A program made the translations under genes and the position numbers. The notes under the pieces were generated by a model, which was not told the DNA's origin, did no database searches, and saw only the letters and a list, made by a program, of their open reading frames with translations. DNA of 64,000 nucleotides from positions 62,001-126,000 of the forward strand of contig CBKWJC010000001.1 in assembly GCA_966674685.1 (NCBI GenBank). Reading direction: 5' to 3'. This DNA comes from Thainema sp966674685 (lineage in GTDB: Bacteria > Cyanobacteriota > Cyanobacteriia > Phormidesmidales > Phormidesmidaceae). This document shows positions 1 to 8,049 of this stretch, one piece after another. Every line of letters starts with the position of its first letter. Positions within the stretch are counted from its first letter, which is position 1.

Positions 1-1
1 C

Positions 2-349
2 ATCCCAGTCATGAAGCGTTCCATCAAGAAAGTTACCTACCCAGGCCGCAAACAGGTTTTCCGTCAGTTCAGCAACGGTATCGCCACAGGCGATCGACTC
101 GGACTGATTGGCGAAAGCGCTGACTCTGACGAAATACCCCTCCTGCAACTGGTGTATCAAAACGGCAAGCGGCTCCACGAACCCGATTCATTAGATGCGA
201 TCGCACATCGCACCGCCACCACCGTCGCCAGCCTCCCCGAAGCCATCCGCCGCTTAGACCATCCCGACGAATACCCCCTCCACATCTCTGACACTCTAGA
301 AACTCTCACCACCCAGACTCGACACCACACCGAAAAACTAATGAGCTAA
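2..349 (+). CDS. pncB: Nicotinate phosphoribosyltransferase, C-terminal part (partial)
   Basis: The reading frame is open from the first bases of the window, so the gene begins upstream and only about 115 C-terminal residues are visible. The segment has the family's C-terminal signature KVTYPGRKQVFR, which is followed by the small helical tail (EYPLHISDTLE). The family makes nicotinate mononucleotide from nicotinate and PRPP in NAD salvage. The identification is strongly supported by context, because nadD and an NrtR-like regulator follow directly on the same strand, forming an NAD synthesis operon. The gap to nadD is 136 bp and carries a palindromic repeat and a pyrimidine-rich block. Confidence 0.85.
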   Translation: MPVMKRSIKKVTYPGRKQVFRQFSNGIATGDRLGLIGESADSDEIPLLQLVYQNGKRLHEPDSLDAIAHRTATTVASLPEAIRRLDHPDEYPLHISDTLETLTTQTRHHTEKLMS

Positions 350-360
350 TCAAACAGGTT

Positions 361-390
361 ACGTAAGGGCAAATGGCCATTCGCCCCTAC
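361..390. repeat. GGCGAATGGCCATTCGCC-type palindrome (family H), copy 1
   Basis: The sequence reads GGGCAAATGGCCATTCGCCC, an almost perfect palindrome. Related copies occur at 13573-13600, 34268-34325 (diverged), 62430-62458 and 63431-63459. A pyrimidine-rich stretch with CTACAGCC units follows up to the nadD start. Confidence 0.75.
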
Positions 391-485
391 TCCCCCCCAT
401 CCCCACTGCTCCTCCGCCCCTTCGCTCCCTTTACCGCCCTCTACAGCCTTTACAACCCTTCCACCCTCCTACCCTCCAACTCCCC

Positions 486-1088
486 ATGCTCCACATCGCC
501 CTCTTCGGAACCAGCGCCGACCCCCCGCATCGCGGCCATCAAATGGTCTTGTGGTGGCTTGCCAATCGATTTGATCTCGTTGCCGTTTGGGCATCCGACA
601 ATCCGTTCAAAACCCACCAGACGCCACTAGCGGATCGGGAAACTATGCTGCGGCTGCTGATTGCCGAGCTAAACGAGCAAACCTCTGGCAAGATTGGTCT
701 GTATCCAGAGCTGAGCCACCCCCGTGCGATCGCAACTGTTGAGCGAGCCAAACAACATTGGCCGGAGGCCGAATTCAGCTTTGTGCTCGGCTCAGATCTC
801 TTGCCGCAGCTTCCACGCTGGCATCGGATTGAGGATCTGGTACATCAGGTTAAGTTCTTAATCATTCCTCGTTCGGGTTATCCGATTCACGCCGATGATC
901 GAAGCAGGCTAGAGCAAATGGGCGCTCAACTTCAGATCGAAGACATCGTTGGCCCCGATATCTCCTCTACTCGCTATCGCGAAGCCGGAGTTGAAGAGAG
1001 CGTCACAGCCCCCATTCAGGATTACATTCAACAAAACCAGTTATACGCATGCCAGGATACCTCGAACAAAAGAACGTCAGTGCGGTAA
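486..1088 (+). CDS. nadD: Nicotinate-nucleotide adenylyltransferase
   Basis: This 200-residue protein transfers AMP from ATP to nicotinate mononucleotide to give deamido-NAD, a cytosolic step of NAD synthesis. The nucleotidyltransferase signature GTSADPPHRGH is at residues 8-18 (GxxxPxHxGH), LGSD lies at 101-104, and the second ATP-binding motif ISSTRYR is at 159-165. Length and motif order are normal for NadD. It follows pncB and its last 40 bp overlap the next gene, the NrtR-like regulator, which suggests translational coupling. No ribosome binding site stands out, and the start is placed by the position of the GTS motif. Confidence 0.95.
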   Translation: MLHIALFGTSADPPHRGHQMVLWWLANRFDLVAVWASDNPFKTHQTPLADRETMLRLLIAELNEQTSGKIGLYPELSHPRAIATVERAKQHWPEAEFSFVLGSDLLPQLPRWHRIEDLVHQVKFLIIPRSGYPIHADDRSRLEQMGAQLQIEDIVGPDISSTRYREAGVEESVTAPIQDYIQQNQLYACQDTSNKRTSVR

Positions 1089-1789
1089 CAAAACCGCCGC
1101 TCGCCGACTTCAAGGTAGGCGTCGATAATGTCATTTTTTCAGTCGATACCAGCCAAAATCGGCTGATGGTGCTGCTGGTGATGCGGCATGATGATCCCTT
1201 CTTTGGGCAGTGGAGCTGTCCTGGTACGCTGGTGCGGCAAGGTGAATCGCTAGAAGACGCAGCCTATCGAGTCCTGTCGGAAAAAATCCGCGTTCATAAT
1301 CTCTATCTGGAACAGCTCTATACCTTTGGCGGCCCCGATCGCGATCCCCGCGAGGAAATCTTTGGGGTGCGCTACCTCTCAGTTAGCTACTTTGCACTCG
1401 TCCGGTTTGAAGATGCGGAACTAATCGCCGATGGCGTTGGCGGTATCGCCTGGTATCCCCTAGAGCAAATTCCGCAGCTCGCCTTTGATCATAATGACGT
1501 GGTGGCCTACGGCTATCGTCGCCTACGCAATAAGCTAGAATACAGCCCCATTGCTTTTGATGTGCTGCCAGAACGGTTCACGCTAGGAGATTTATATCAG
1601 CTTTACACCACGGTTTTAGGCGACGGCTTTTCTGACTACTCCAACTTTCGAACCCGGCTCCTAAAGCTGGGTTTTTTGACCGATACAGGCGAGAAAACCT
1701 CACGGGGTGCAGGAAGACCCGCGAGTCTCTATCGCTTTGATGCTAAAGCGTTTGCCAAGGTGAAGGACAAACCGATGGTGTTTATTTAG
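1049..1789 (+). CDS. nrtR: NrtR-like Nudix-domain transcriptional regulator of NAD metabolism
   Basis: The 246-residue protein has an N-terminal Nudix-like domain (about residues 22-150) and a C-terminal winged-helix domain (about 172-243, starting LPERFTLGDLYQLY). That architecture is the NrtR family, which represses NAD genes and responds to ADP-ribose. The Nudix box (residues 59-82) is degenerate: the catalytic RE pair is RV at 74-75 and the EE pair is EK at 78-79. This supports a sensing rather than a hydrolytic role. The gene overlaps nadD by 40 bp. The likely target operator would lie upstream of pncB, outside the window. An active ADP-ribose or ADP-sugar pyrophosphatase is the alternative, less likely given the lost residues. 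Confidence 0.88.
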   Translation: MPGYLEQKNVSAVTKPPLADFKVGVDNVIFSVDTSQNRLMVLLVMRHDDPFFGQWSCPGTLVRQGESLEDAAYRVLSEKIRVHNLYLEQLYTFGGPDRDPREEIFGVRYLSVSYFALVRFEDAELIADGVGGIAWYPLEQIPQLAFDHNDVVAYGYRRLRNKLEYSPIAFDVLPERFTLGDLYQLYTTVLGDGFSDYSNFRTRLLKLGFLTDTGEKTSRGAGRPASLYRFDAKAFAKVKDKPMVFI

Positions 1790-2138
1790 TACTGGCGGGT
1801 GTTTTGGGTTAAGTGGAACGCAGTTGGATGATCTGCTGTACTGGGATTGAGCAGCAAAAATGCGATCGCAGGTGGGGTCTCATCCCAACAGCGACCTAGG
1901 GAGTATCGCTATCTCCCAGACCGGGCAAGTACAGCGCCTCGCTCCATAACGCCTTACGCCTCACACCTCACTCTCTCACGCCCTTGTCTTCACACAACGT
2001 AATAAAATCAACGCCTTTCCGGTCATCTCACCCCTTAGACTTAACTAATGGATTAAGAAACGTATTGATAAAAATCCGTGCCGCAACGCCGGATTTAATC
2101 CAAGTCATCTAGCCAGCTTTCAATTCATCGATAAGACT
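1790..2138. other. Intergenic region between nrtR and hemB
   Basis: No gene is seen. The stretch contains a HIP1 site and, around 1940-1985, a run of CCTTACGCCTCACACCTCAC-like pyrimidine-rich repeats similar to those near 37950, 50450 and 53390. The final 150 bp must hold the hemB promoter, but no clear box or operator was recognised. Confidence 0.5.
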
Positions 2139-3125
2139 ATGTTCCCCATTCAGCGTCCTCGTCGTCTCCGCAGCCACCCCCAACTCCGGCGCATGGTGCG
2201 TGAAACAATTGTCACCACCAACGACCTGATCTATCCTCTGTTTGCAGTTGCCGGAGAAGGCATCGCTCAGGAAGTGAAGTCGATGCCCGGTGTCTACCAG
2301 CTTTCCATCGACAAGATTGTTGAGGAAGCCAAGGAAGTCTACGATCTCGGCATTCCCGCCGTTATCCTGTTTGGTATTCCCGCCGATAAAGACATAGAGG
2401 CCACGGGCGCATGGCACGACCACGGCATTGTTCAGGAAGCATCCCGTGCAGTTAAAGAGGCAGTGCCCGACCTGATCGTGATTGTGGATACCTGCCTGTG
2501 TGAGTACACCTCCCACGGTCACTGCGGCTACTTGGAAGTCGGTGATTTGACTGGACGAGTGCTCAACGATCCAACGCTGGAATTGCTCAAGAAAACCGCT
2601 GTTTCCCAAGCCAAAGCAGGCGCTGACATCATTGCGCCCTCCGGCATGATGGACGGTTTTGTGCAGGCGATTCGCTCAGGTTTAGACGAAGCTGGATTTA
2701 CCCATATTCCGATCCTGTCCTATGCAGCCAAGTACGCGTCCGCTTACTATGGCCCCTTCCGCGATGCGGCTGAATCGGCTCCTCAATTTGGCGATCGCAG
2801 AACCTACCAGATGGATCCCGGCAACAGCAGAGAAGCGATTAAAGAAATTGAACTGGACGTGGCCGAAGGCGCAGACATGCTAATGGTCAAGCCTGCCCTG
2901 GCCTATATGGACATCATCTGGCGCGTTAAAGAAGCATCCAATCTACCCGTTGCGGCCTACAACGTATCCGGCGAATACTCAATGGTAAAAGCCGCTGCTC
3001 TCAACGGCTGGATCGATGAAGAAAAAGTCGTCATGGAAACGATGACCAGCTTCAAGCGCTCCGGTGCTGACTTGATTCTGACCTATCACGCCAAAGATGT
3101 GGCTCGCTGGCTAGCTGCCAAATAG
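2139..3125 (+). CDS. hemB: Delta-aminolevulinic acid dehydratase (porphobilinogen synthase)
   Basis: HemB condenses two 5-aminolevulinate molecules to porphobilinogen, an early step of heme, chlorophyll and bilin synthesis. The 328-residue protein shows the cysteine metal site DTCLCEYTSHGHCG at 117-130 (Cys119, Cys121, Cys129). The two Schiff-base lysines lie in KYASAYYGPFRDA (Lys199) and MVKPALAYMD (Lys251). The three cysteines indicate the zinc-type active site rather than the aspartate-rich Mg-type of plants. The gene is monocistronic: it is isolated upstream, and a strong hairpin terminator lies at 3263-3298. Confidence 0.97.
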   Translation: MFPIQRPRRLRSHPQLRRMVRETIVTTNDLIYPLFAVAGEGIAQEVKSMPGVYQLSIDKIVEEAKEVYDLGIPAVILFGIPADKDIEATGAWHDHGIVQEASRAVKEAVPDLIVIVDTCLCEYTSHGHCGYLEVGDLTGRVLNDPTLELLKKTAVSQAKAGADIIAPSGMMDGFVQAIRSGLDEAGFTHIPILSYAAKYASAYYGPFRDAAESAPQFGDRRTYQMDPGNSREAIKEIELDVAEGADMLMVKPALAYMDIIWRVKEASNLPVAAYNVSGEYSMVKAAALNGWIDEEKVVMETMTSFKRSGADLILTYHAKDVARWLAAK

Positions 3126-3262
3126 TTTCCGTATGGTGCGGTATGGCTAGCGCCTAACCCGCCACCCCTTTCAATGAAATGAAACCGTAGGGTGCATTCG
3201 CGCAGCAATGCACTACTGCGAGATCAGTTGAGTTTGCGTCTACCAAGCTCCTGAGAGCAAAT

Positions 3263-3298
3263 AGAAAGAAGCCGGATGTGTTCATCCGGCTTCTTTCT
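3263..3298. terminator. Bidirectional hairpin terminator between hemB and the parM/parR-like pair
   Basis: A 16-bp perfect stem (GAAGCCGGATG paired with CATCCGGCTTC, extended by A/T pairs) with a 4-base loop sits between the convergent genes. It is flanked by A-rich DNA on the left and T-rich DNA on the right, so it can stop transcription from both sides. Confidence 0.9.
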
Positions 3299-3305
3299 TT
3301 GGAGC

Positions 3306-3572
3306 TTATGCGCCAATCAAATCATCCAGTTCATCCAGAGCCTCACAGGTGGGAACAGCATTAGCGCTGGTTCGCGCTGATGGCATGGATCGAATACCCA
3401 TTGGAGACGTACCACCAGAAAACTGAGGTGTCCGGGCGTACAGATAATCATCGGAGTAGCGGCGAAAGACGGCTTCCACTGCAGCGCGAGCATTTTTCAA
3501 GCCCCATTCAGCGGCGATCTGCTCGGCTTTTTCGATTACATCTCGGCTGAGTCTTACTTTGTTGTCATGCAT
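3306..3572 (-). CDS. Small ParR-like partner of the ParM-like protein
   Basis: This 88-residue protein has a basic N-terminal part (KVRLSRDVIEKAEQIAAEWG) that looks like a ribbon-helix-helix-type DNA-binding segment. It is followed by a Ser/Pro/Gly-rich linker and an acidic-hydrophobic tail (ALDELDDLIGA). It lies immediately downstream of a ParM/StbA-like gene on the same strand and its start overlaps that gene by 19 bp, so the two are translationally coupled. By analogy with ParMRC systems it may be the DNA adaptor that binds filaments through its tail. The family link is inferred from layout and gene order, not from recognised homology. Confidence 0.6.
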   Translation of the reverse strand: MHDNKVRLSRDVIEKAEQIAAEWGLKNARAAVEAVFRRYSDDYLYARTPQFSGGTSPMGIRSMPSARTSANAVPTCEALDELDDLIGA

Positions 3573-4606
3573 AGCTGAGTATCTTGAGAGAGTAAAAATA
3601 AACCACGAACATTAGCAAACTGGGGATCGCCCATTACGGTAAACAGCTTGCGTCCTGCTAGTCGTTCCGTAATTAAATGTGAACCGCCACCCGTCACCAG
3701 AAAGCGAGTCACTCGCGCCATGTAGGGCGTGTATTGAGCTTTCACCGTTTGAAAAATACCTTTGAACCACGGATCGAGATGCTCATCTAGCCAGTCTGAC
3801 CAGGATAGGCCCGTGTCCGCATAAACGTGATCTACTCGGAATCCATCCATCACCACGCTGGGATCGGCACTGGTGCCTAACGCCATCGTCAACCGCTTGT
3901 CAAAGCTGATGGAAGTGGCTAGCTCATAGGTGCCGCCGCGATTCATCACGTTTTCATCAATCACGTCACCTTCGGCATCAATCAGCCGCGTCAGCCAGGT
4001 GCCGCCGCCGATATCGACCACAATCGTGTAGCCGCTATCGGGAATCTGCCCTTCTTTTCTGGCGTGGTAGTAGGCACCCATACCTTCCCGCGCAACGGTA
4101 ATGGTTTGTACATCGACTTTGAAGTGAATACCGTTGCGGACGAATTCGTGCTTGCCTAAAAGCTGCTCTTGAATAGCTTTACCATGCTTCGCGGGTTCAG
4201 GTGTTGAAAGGTATAAGTCCAACGGAAACTCTGAGACAACACCGTTAATGGGTTCCAAGCAGGCGTAGAGATGCAGGCGGGCCAGTTCAACTTTGTTTTC
4301 AATCACCGTTTGCTGCTGACGACGATATTTGTAGGCTTGGGCACCAAAGTGATGGCGGCTGCCATCGGCCAGTTCAATCAACGGCGAAGCATCGGAATAG
4401 CGAACGGCATCGCGGCCTTTGGGCAACTGATAGCGAACGGAACGAATCGCTTTGGGATGTCCGGTACCATCGTAGAATTTGAGGTCATAATTTCCGGCAT
4501 CTAGGGCGAGGATGCGAGTTGTTTCGGTAGAATTAGGCAAATTCTCTGAGGCAGAGGCCGCATTTTTCGTTGTGGTCGTCTTTCTCTGTCGGGTTGCTGT
4601 TGTCAT
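3554..4606 (-). CDS. ParM/StbA family actin-like ATPase
   Basis: The 350-residue protein has the actin/Hsp70-type nucleotide fold. Phosphate-1 motif LDAGNYDLKF is at residues 35-44, phosphate-2 motif VDIGGGTW at 197-204, and the adenosine motif VTGGGSH at 304-310. ParM-like proteins polymerise and move DNA, classically plasmids. A Thr/Ser/Lys-rich N-terminal extension of about 30 residues precedes the fold. The gene is followed by an overlapping small basic gene, giving a ParM-ParR layout in what looks like chromosomal surroundings (hemB, phzF). No iteron-like centromere was seen in the 217 bp upstream. Its actual cargo or role is unknown. Confidence 0.85.
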   Translation of the reverse strand: MTTATRQRKTTTTKNAASASENLPNSTETTRILALDAGNYDLKFYDGTGHPKAIRSVRYQLPKGRDAVRYSDASPLIELADGSRHHFGAQAYKYRRQQQTVIENKVELARLHLYACLEPINGVVSEFPLDLYLSTPEPAKHGKAIQEQLLGKHEFVRNGIHFKVDVQTITVAREGMGAYYHARKEGQIPDSGYTIVVDIGGGTWLTRLIDAEGDVIDENVMNRGGTYELATSISFDKRLTMALGTSADPSVVMDGFRVDHVYADTGLSWSDWLDEHLDPWFKGIFQTVKAQYTPYMARVTRFLVTGGGSHLITERLAGRKLFTVMGDPQFANVRGLFLLSQDTQLCMTTK

Positions 4607-4823
4607 TGGTTATTCCCTGAATCCAATTGTGGAGGTTTGTCCCCAATTAGTACACTTGAACTATACCGCATCTCGCGAACAGGTCAAGCCTGAACTAGAA
4701 TTTTTCTGGCTAAAGCAATTTCCTATCCCTAGCTAGAGAGCCTGAGAGACTAATTCCTGATAGGCTTTTCTGAGATTTTGAAAACTGGTGAAAAGTTTTG
4801 TAACGATTTGGATGAGGATCACG

Positions 4824-5141
4824 ATGGAAGCAGGATGGGATGCAGGCGCGATCGCAGCTATTATTTATGGGGTACTAACCTTTGTCGGCGGCATCATTGG
4901 CTACATTCAGGCCAAAAGTACGCCTTCGCTTATCTCTGGAGTCATCAGCGGTATTTTGCTGATTGCGGGCGGCATTCTGTCTTTTAACGGTGTGGCATGG
5001 GCCGAAACCGCTGCGCTGATTATTACCGTCTTGTTAGTGATCGTGTTTGCTTGGCGATTGATTAAAACCAAGCGATTTTTCCCGGCTGGACTGATGACAG
5101 CGGCTGGAATTGCAGCCATTATTGTGATGCTGACAGGCTAG
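4824..5141 (+). CDS. TMEM14-like small integral membrane protein
   Basis: Starting at the ATG at 4824, the product is 105 residues with four hydrophobic segments separated by short Gly-rich turns (GVLTFVGGIIGYIQAKS, ISGILLIAGGILSF, ALIITVLLVIVFAW, LMTAAGIAAIIVMLTG). This pattern fits the TMEM14/UPF0136 family. This start is preferred over 4788 because GAGG lies 6 bases upstream (4814-4817). Plant and animal relatives sit in organelle envelopes and have been tied to fatty acid or heme-precursor transport, but no substrate can be inferred here. The gene stands alone, divergent from the ParM-like gene. Confidence 0.75.
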   Translation: MEAGWDAGAIAAIIYGVLTFVGGIIGYIQAKSTPSLISGVISGILLIAGGILSFNGVAWAETAALIITVLLVIVFAWRLIKTKRFFPAGLMTAAGIAAIIVMLTG

Positions 5142-5282
5142 AACGGCTCGTTGCATCGCATGTTGCATCACATATTGCTTAGGGGTAGGGTTTGGTGTTA
5201 GGTGATCGATTGAAACCGACGACGGATCGACAAAACCCATCCCGATAAGGGCGTACCAACAAATTCATACAATCAAGGGCAG

Positions 5283-6101
5283 ATGATGGGGCTAAAAATC
5301 ACTCAGGTCGATGCGTTTACGAATCAGCCATTTAAAGGCAATCCTGCCGCTGTATGTGTTGAGTCTAAACCGCTGGATGAATCGCTGATGCAAGCGATCG
5401 CATTTGAAATGAATCTGTCTGAAACTGCCTTCCTCTGGCCCTTAGAGGACGGTTTTAGTTTGCGCTGGTTCACTCCCACCACTGAAGTGGATTTGTGTGG
5501 TCATGCCACCTTAGCTAGTGCCCATACGCTGTGGACGGAGGGCCATTTACCGCCGGATCAAACTGCACGATTTCAGACCCGCAGCGGACTGCTCACAGCG
5601 GATCTCAAGGGAGACTGGATAGAGCTAAATTTTCCCGCCCAGCCAGCAACGGAATATCGCGTTTTGCCTGAACTGATCAAAGCTCTAGGCGGCATTAGCG
5701 TGGTCTACGTCGGCAAAAATCAGAACGGTTATCTACTGGTTGAAGTTCGCTCCGAAGCAGAAGTCAAAGCTCTACAGCCAGATTTTGGCCTGCTGAAAAC
5801 GCTGCCCGTACATGGTGTGATTGTTACGAGCCAAGCCAGCGCTGGGGCAGACTATGACTTCGTCTCCCGCTTTTTTGCTCCAGCGTATGGGATCAACGAA
5901 GACCCAGTGACGGGTTCTGCTCACTGCTGCCTCACGCCCCACTGGCAGGCCAAATTGGGCAAAGACGATATGTTAGGCTACCAGGCTTCGAACCGAGAGG
6001 GCATGGTGAAGGTAAGGCGTAGTATAGACGATAAAGGTTGCGATCGCGTTTATCTGAGCGGTCAAGCTGTCACCATAATGCGAGCAGACTTGATGTGCTA
6101 G
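5283..6101 (+). CDS. PhzF family isomerase/epimerase-like protein
   Basis: The 272-residue protein has the PhzF double-barrel family layout: VDAFTNQPFKGNPAAV near residues 9-24, NLSETAF with the candidate catalytic Glu47, DLCGHATLA at 70-78 and EDPVTGSAH at 206-214. PhzF itself isomerises a phenazine precursor, but most family members have unknown substrates and no phenazine genes lie nearby. Two adjacent ATG codons (5283 and 5286) are possible starts. The protein is likely cytosolic and full length. Confidence 0.88.
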   Translation: MMGLKITQVDAFTNQPFKGNPAAVCVESKPLDESLMQAIAFEMNLSETAFLWPLEDGFSLRWFTPTTEVDLCGHATLASAHTLWTEGHLPPDQTARFQTRSGLLTADLKGDWIELNFPAQPATEYRVLPELIKALGGISVVYVGKNQNGYLLVEVRSEAEVKALQPDFGLLKTLPVHGVIVTSQASAGADYDFVSRFFAPAYGINEDPVTGSAHCCLTPHWQAKLGKDDMLGYQASNREGMVKVRRSIDDKGCDRVYLSGQAVTIMRADLMC

Positions 6102-6135
6102 AAGGCTATCTAGTGCCGTCAAAAATCAAAAATTC

Positions 6136-6465
6136 ATGAGAGCCAAACTTGAAAACGAGGTCATTTATCTCCATCGAGACGATGTTCCTCAGTACAAGAA
6201 AAAAGGATCAGTTGTTCGCAACACGTTTTTTTGGGCGCTACAGTCAATTGCCGGACGCGCTCGATTTGATGCAGATTGGGAATTCGAATCAGAAGTCTGG
6301 ATTGCTCTAGCTCGTATGTTGATGCATTTTACAGAATCAGGCTACCTAGGCTACTCAGAAACTACTCTAGAGTTTCCATACGAAACCGAGATTCCTAGCG
6401 CTGTAAAAGAGGTTGCCACTTGGTCATCAATCCATGAACAAGATGATCAAGTCGATGCTGATTGA
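6136..6465 (+). CDS. Conserved-looking hypothetical protein
   Basis: This 109-residue protein starts 34 bp after the PhzF gene and may be cotranscribed with it. I do not recognise the family. It is hydrophilic, with no signal peptide or membrane segment, and is rich in aromatic and acidic residues (RFDADWEFESEVWIALARM, LEFPYETEIPSAVKEVATW). The C-terminus is very acidic (EQDDQVDAD). The composition is protein-like and the frame spans nearly the entire gap up to the repeat region, so it is probably a real gene. Confidence 0.55.
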   Translation: MRAKLENEVIYLHRDDVPQYKKKGSVVRNTFFWALQSIAGRARFDADWEFESEVWIALARMLMHFTESGYLGYSETTLEFPYETEIPSAVKEVATWSSIHEQDDQVDAD

Positions 6466-6535
6466 TTGGATAGTGCAGTTTTTTTACACATCTTTTACAG
6501 ATGAGTTGCGATCGCAATGCCCAACTTGCTGAACT

Positions 6536-6735
6536 TAAGCATGTTGGCATAAATCAACGCATCTATAAACTCGGGAAATTCGGGGAAAGGGCGCTCCCCC
6601 AGTTTTTAGATATAGCGCTTCTTGTGCTAATAAAGAGGGAGTTATTTTTTGGAAGCCGCTCTCCGCGCGGCTTCCAAAAAATAACTTGTACCTCAGTAGC
6701 TTAGGAAGGGCTATAAGCATTTATTGAGATGCAGT
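6536..6735. repeat. Family A fold-back element, copy 1, interrupted by a nested element
   Basis: The left end reads TAAGCATGTTGGCATAAATC and the right end GCATTTATTGAGATGCAG, matching the ends of other family A copies such as 9895-9999. Between them the element is split by a separate 105-bp palindromic insert at 6611-6715. Confidence 0.7.
6611..6715. mobile_element. MITE-like insert with TATAGC inverted ends, nested in family A copy 1
   Basis: The insert begins TATAGCGCTTC and ends GAAGGGCTATA, so it has short imperfect inverted ends. Its centre is a 20-bp perfect stem (6640-6659 with 6667-6686, core TTTTTTGGAAGCCGC). It has no coding capacity. Its position inside another repeat shows that it is the younger of the two. 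Confidence 0.6.
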
Positions 6736-6838
6736 ATATCAAGTCCATGTATAGAAACCCTATTTAGTTTTTGTGAAACACCTGCTAAGTCGGCACTTCA
6801 CAAAAACTAAACAATGAGCTTTAACCGGATTCCATATG
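6735..6838. repeat. Family B fold-back element, copy 1
   Basis: It starts ATATCAAGTCCATGTATAGA, has a central hairpin with arms TTTTTGTGAA and TTCACAAAAA, and ends in AACCGGATTCCATATG. It directly abuts family A copy 1. Related copies lie at 21914, 37780, 43521, 45350 and 49216. Confidence 0.75.
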
Positions 6839-6987
6839 ACTTGCTAAACAAAACAATAATTTTCTGATTAGAGAATTTTTGGCGCTATTTTTGCTAGACA
6901 AAATCAATTCATGTTGATTGTTGAGTTGTCATCCCCTCAAAGCCATAAACAGCCGTTTCCCAATCGTCTGTCAACTTTAATTTGATG

Positions 6988-7041
6988 ACGTTTTAATGGT
7001 TAACTTGCCACGCGAAGCCAGCACGTCAACCATTAAAACGT
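6988..7041. repeat. Isolated long hairpin
   Basis: ACGTTTTAATGGTTAAC at 6988-7004 pairs with GTCAACCATTAAAACGT at 7025-7041 with one mismatch, around a 20-base loop. No run of T follows, so it is not an obvious terminator. The sequence downstream (GGCACAGCCCTAAATATAGC) resembles, in reverse complement, the flank of the hairpin at 49535-49576. Confidence 0.65.
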
Positions 7042-7107
7042 TCTTGGCACAGCCCTAAATATAGCTATTCTCACATCTGTCCCTTGCACGTTGAGAACCC
7101 ACAGCGA

Positions 7108-7140
7108 TTATGTTGCCGCCGCAATGTGGCGGCAACATAA
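7108..7140. repeat. Perfect 13-bp hairpin (TTATGTTGCCGCC)
   Basis: TTATGTTGCCGCC pairs perfectly with GGCGGCAACATAA around a 7-base loop. A similar but not identical hairpin with GATGTT arms and related flanks (CAAGGTGCAAGA versus CTTGCACGTTG) is at 47281-47321. Confidence 0.7.
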
Positions 7141-7417
7141 CCCTCCTGGATTTTGGTGCCAAAGATAAGCATTAAAAAATCAAATTACGCTTTCAGCCCT
7201 TTTGATAGATGTCAATTGGGTAGATAAGTCTGATGCTGAACTGGTTTGAAAACCACGGCATTGATCACACATTTATCAGCCATTGATCAATCCACTCGCA
7301 GTGGCAGATTCTGTCATGTAAACCTCCCACAAAAGGCTGAGTTTTCAGGCTTGAATCGAGCCGACTCAACTCATGCAGCTAAGTGTCCCTAACCACTGAT
7401 CAGAATCAGTAAATTGA

Positions 7418-7509
7418 CCTAAATAAACGTATCTGGAAAAGCAGGGGATGCTCTGCCAGGGCATTCTCCCAGTTTTTTAGATTATGCATTTATTTGTATG
7501 TAGCTATTT
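7418..7509. repeat. Family A fold-back element, copy 2 (diverged)
   Basis: It contains TAAATAAACGTATCTGG, a GC-rich centre (GGGGATGCTCTGCCAGGGCATTCTCCC as an imperfect stem) and TTTTTTAGATTATGCATTTA, following the order of the other family A copies. The ends are degraded. Confidence 0.65.
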
Positions 7510-7903
7510 ATCTACGTAAAAACTAATATTCACCCTGTGGTAACTACTAAGGTATTTACCTAATCGTTGAACATGAATTTAAATATGAGATGAAGAAGTT
7601 GGCACCTAATTAGGCAGATTTGGCGTACTTTAACAGAGCTTTAAGAAAGCACGACTTCAATCAGCGCTCAGTAAGCTACGACTGAAACGTTCAAGCTTCG
7701 GTTCCTGGCTAGCCTGTAGGTTCTTCAAATTTTGAAGAAGGTCATTCAGTTTATTTGGTTCTCTTAAAGATGATTCATTCTCCTGGTCAGTATTGATACT
7801 GAAATATTAGGCTTTTGCTAATGAGTACACCGATAGATAACTTCGTAACTCAGTAACTAAAAATTTAATGCACTCCCGACAATTAACCAAATATCGAATC
7901 ATT

Positions 7904-8008
7904 TAAGTAACTGCACATAAATAAATGCATATCTAAGAAACCGGGGGAGCGCCCCGAAGGAGGACTCCCCTAGTTTCTTGAGTACGTTTATTTGTACAAA
8001 CCTACTTA
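7904..8008. repeat. Family A fold-back element, copy 3 (reverse orientation)
   Basis: It starts TAAGTAACTGCACATAAATA and ends TTTGTACAAACCTACTTA, the reverse-complement order of the copy at 9895. The centre is CCGGGGGAGCGCCCC paired with GGACTCCCC. It lies directly upstream of the PEP-CTERM-like gene, which favours the gene start at 8050 over a start inside the repeat. Confidence 0.75.
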
Positions 8009-8049
8009 TTTATTTTTGCTATCGATTAACGAAATATGGTGCGCTAGAT

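Larger units (their letters stand above)
6466..8049. other. Gene-free region filled with palindromic repeats
   Basis: No convincing gene is found in about 1.6 kb. The DNA is AT-rich and contains at least seven hairpin or fold-back elements of several families, listed separately. The parts between them (about 6842-6985, 7145-7415, 7510-7900) show no recognisable feature. Confidence 0.7.

Noticed and set aside
373..630. Open frame overlapping the start of nadD
   Set aside because: Its Pro/Ser/Leu-rich product comes from the pyrimidine-rich repeat and from the wrong frame of nadD; nadD has all family motifs.
2109..2609. Long open frame on the minus strand inside hemB
   Set aside because: It lies fully antisense to the highly conserved hemB and has no recognisable domain.
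6611..7140. Cluster of palindromes considered as a CRISPR array
   Set aside because: The palindromes differ in sequence and spacing and no direct repeats with regular unique spacers are present.
7978..8049. Longer N-terminus of the PEP-CTERM-like protein
   Set aside because: The extra codons fall within or next to family A copy 3, and the signal peptide starts properly at 8050.
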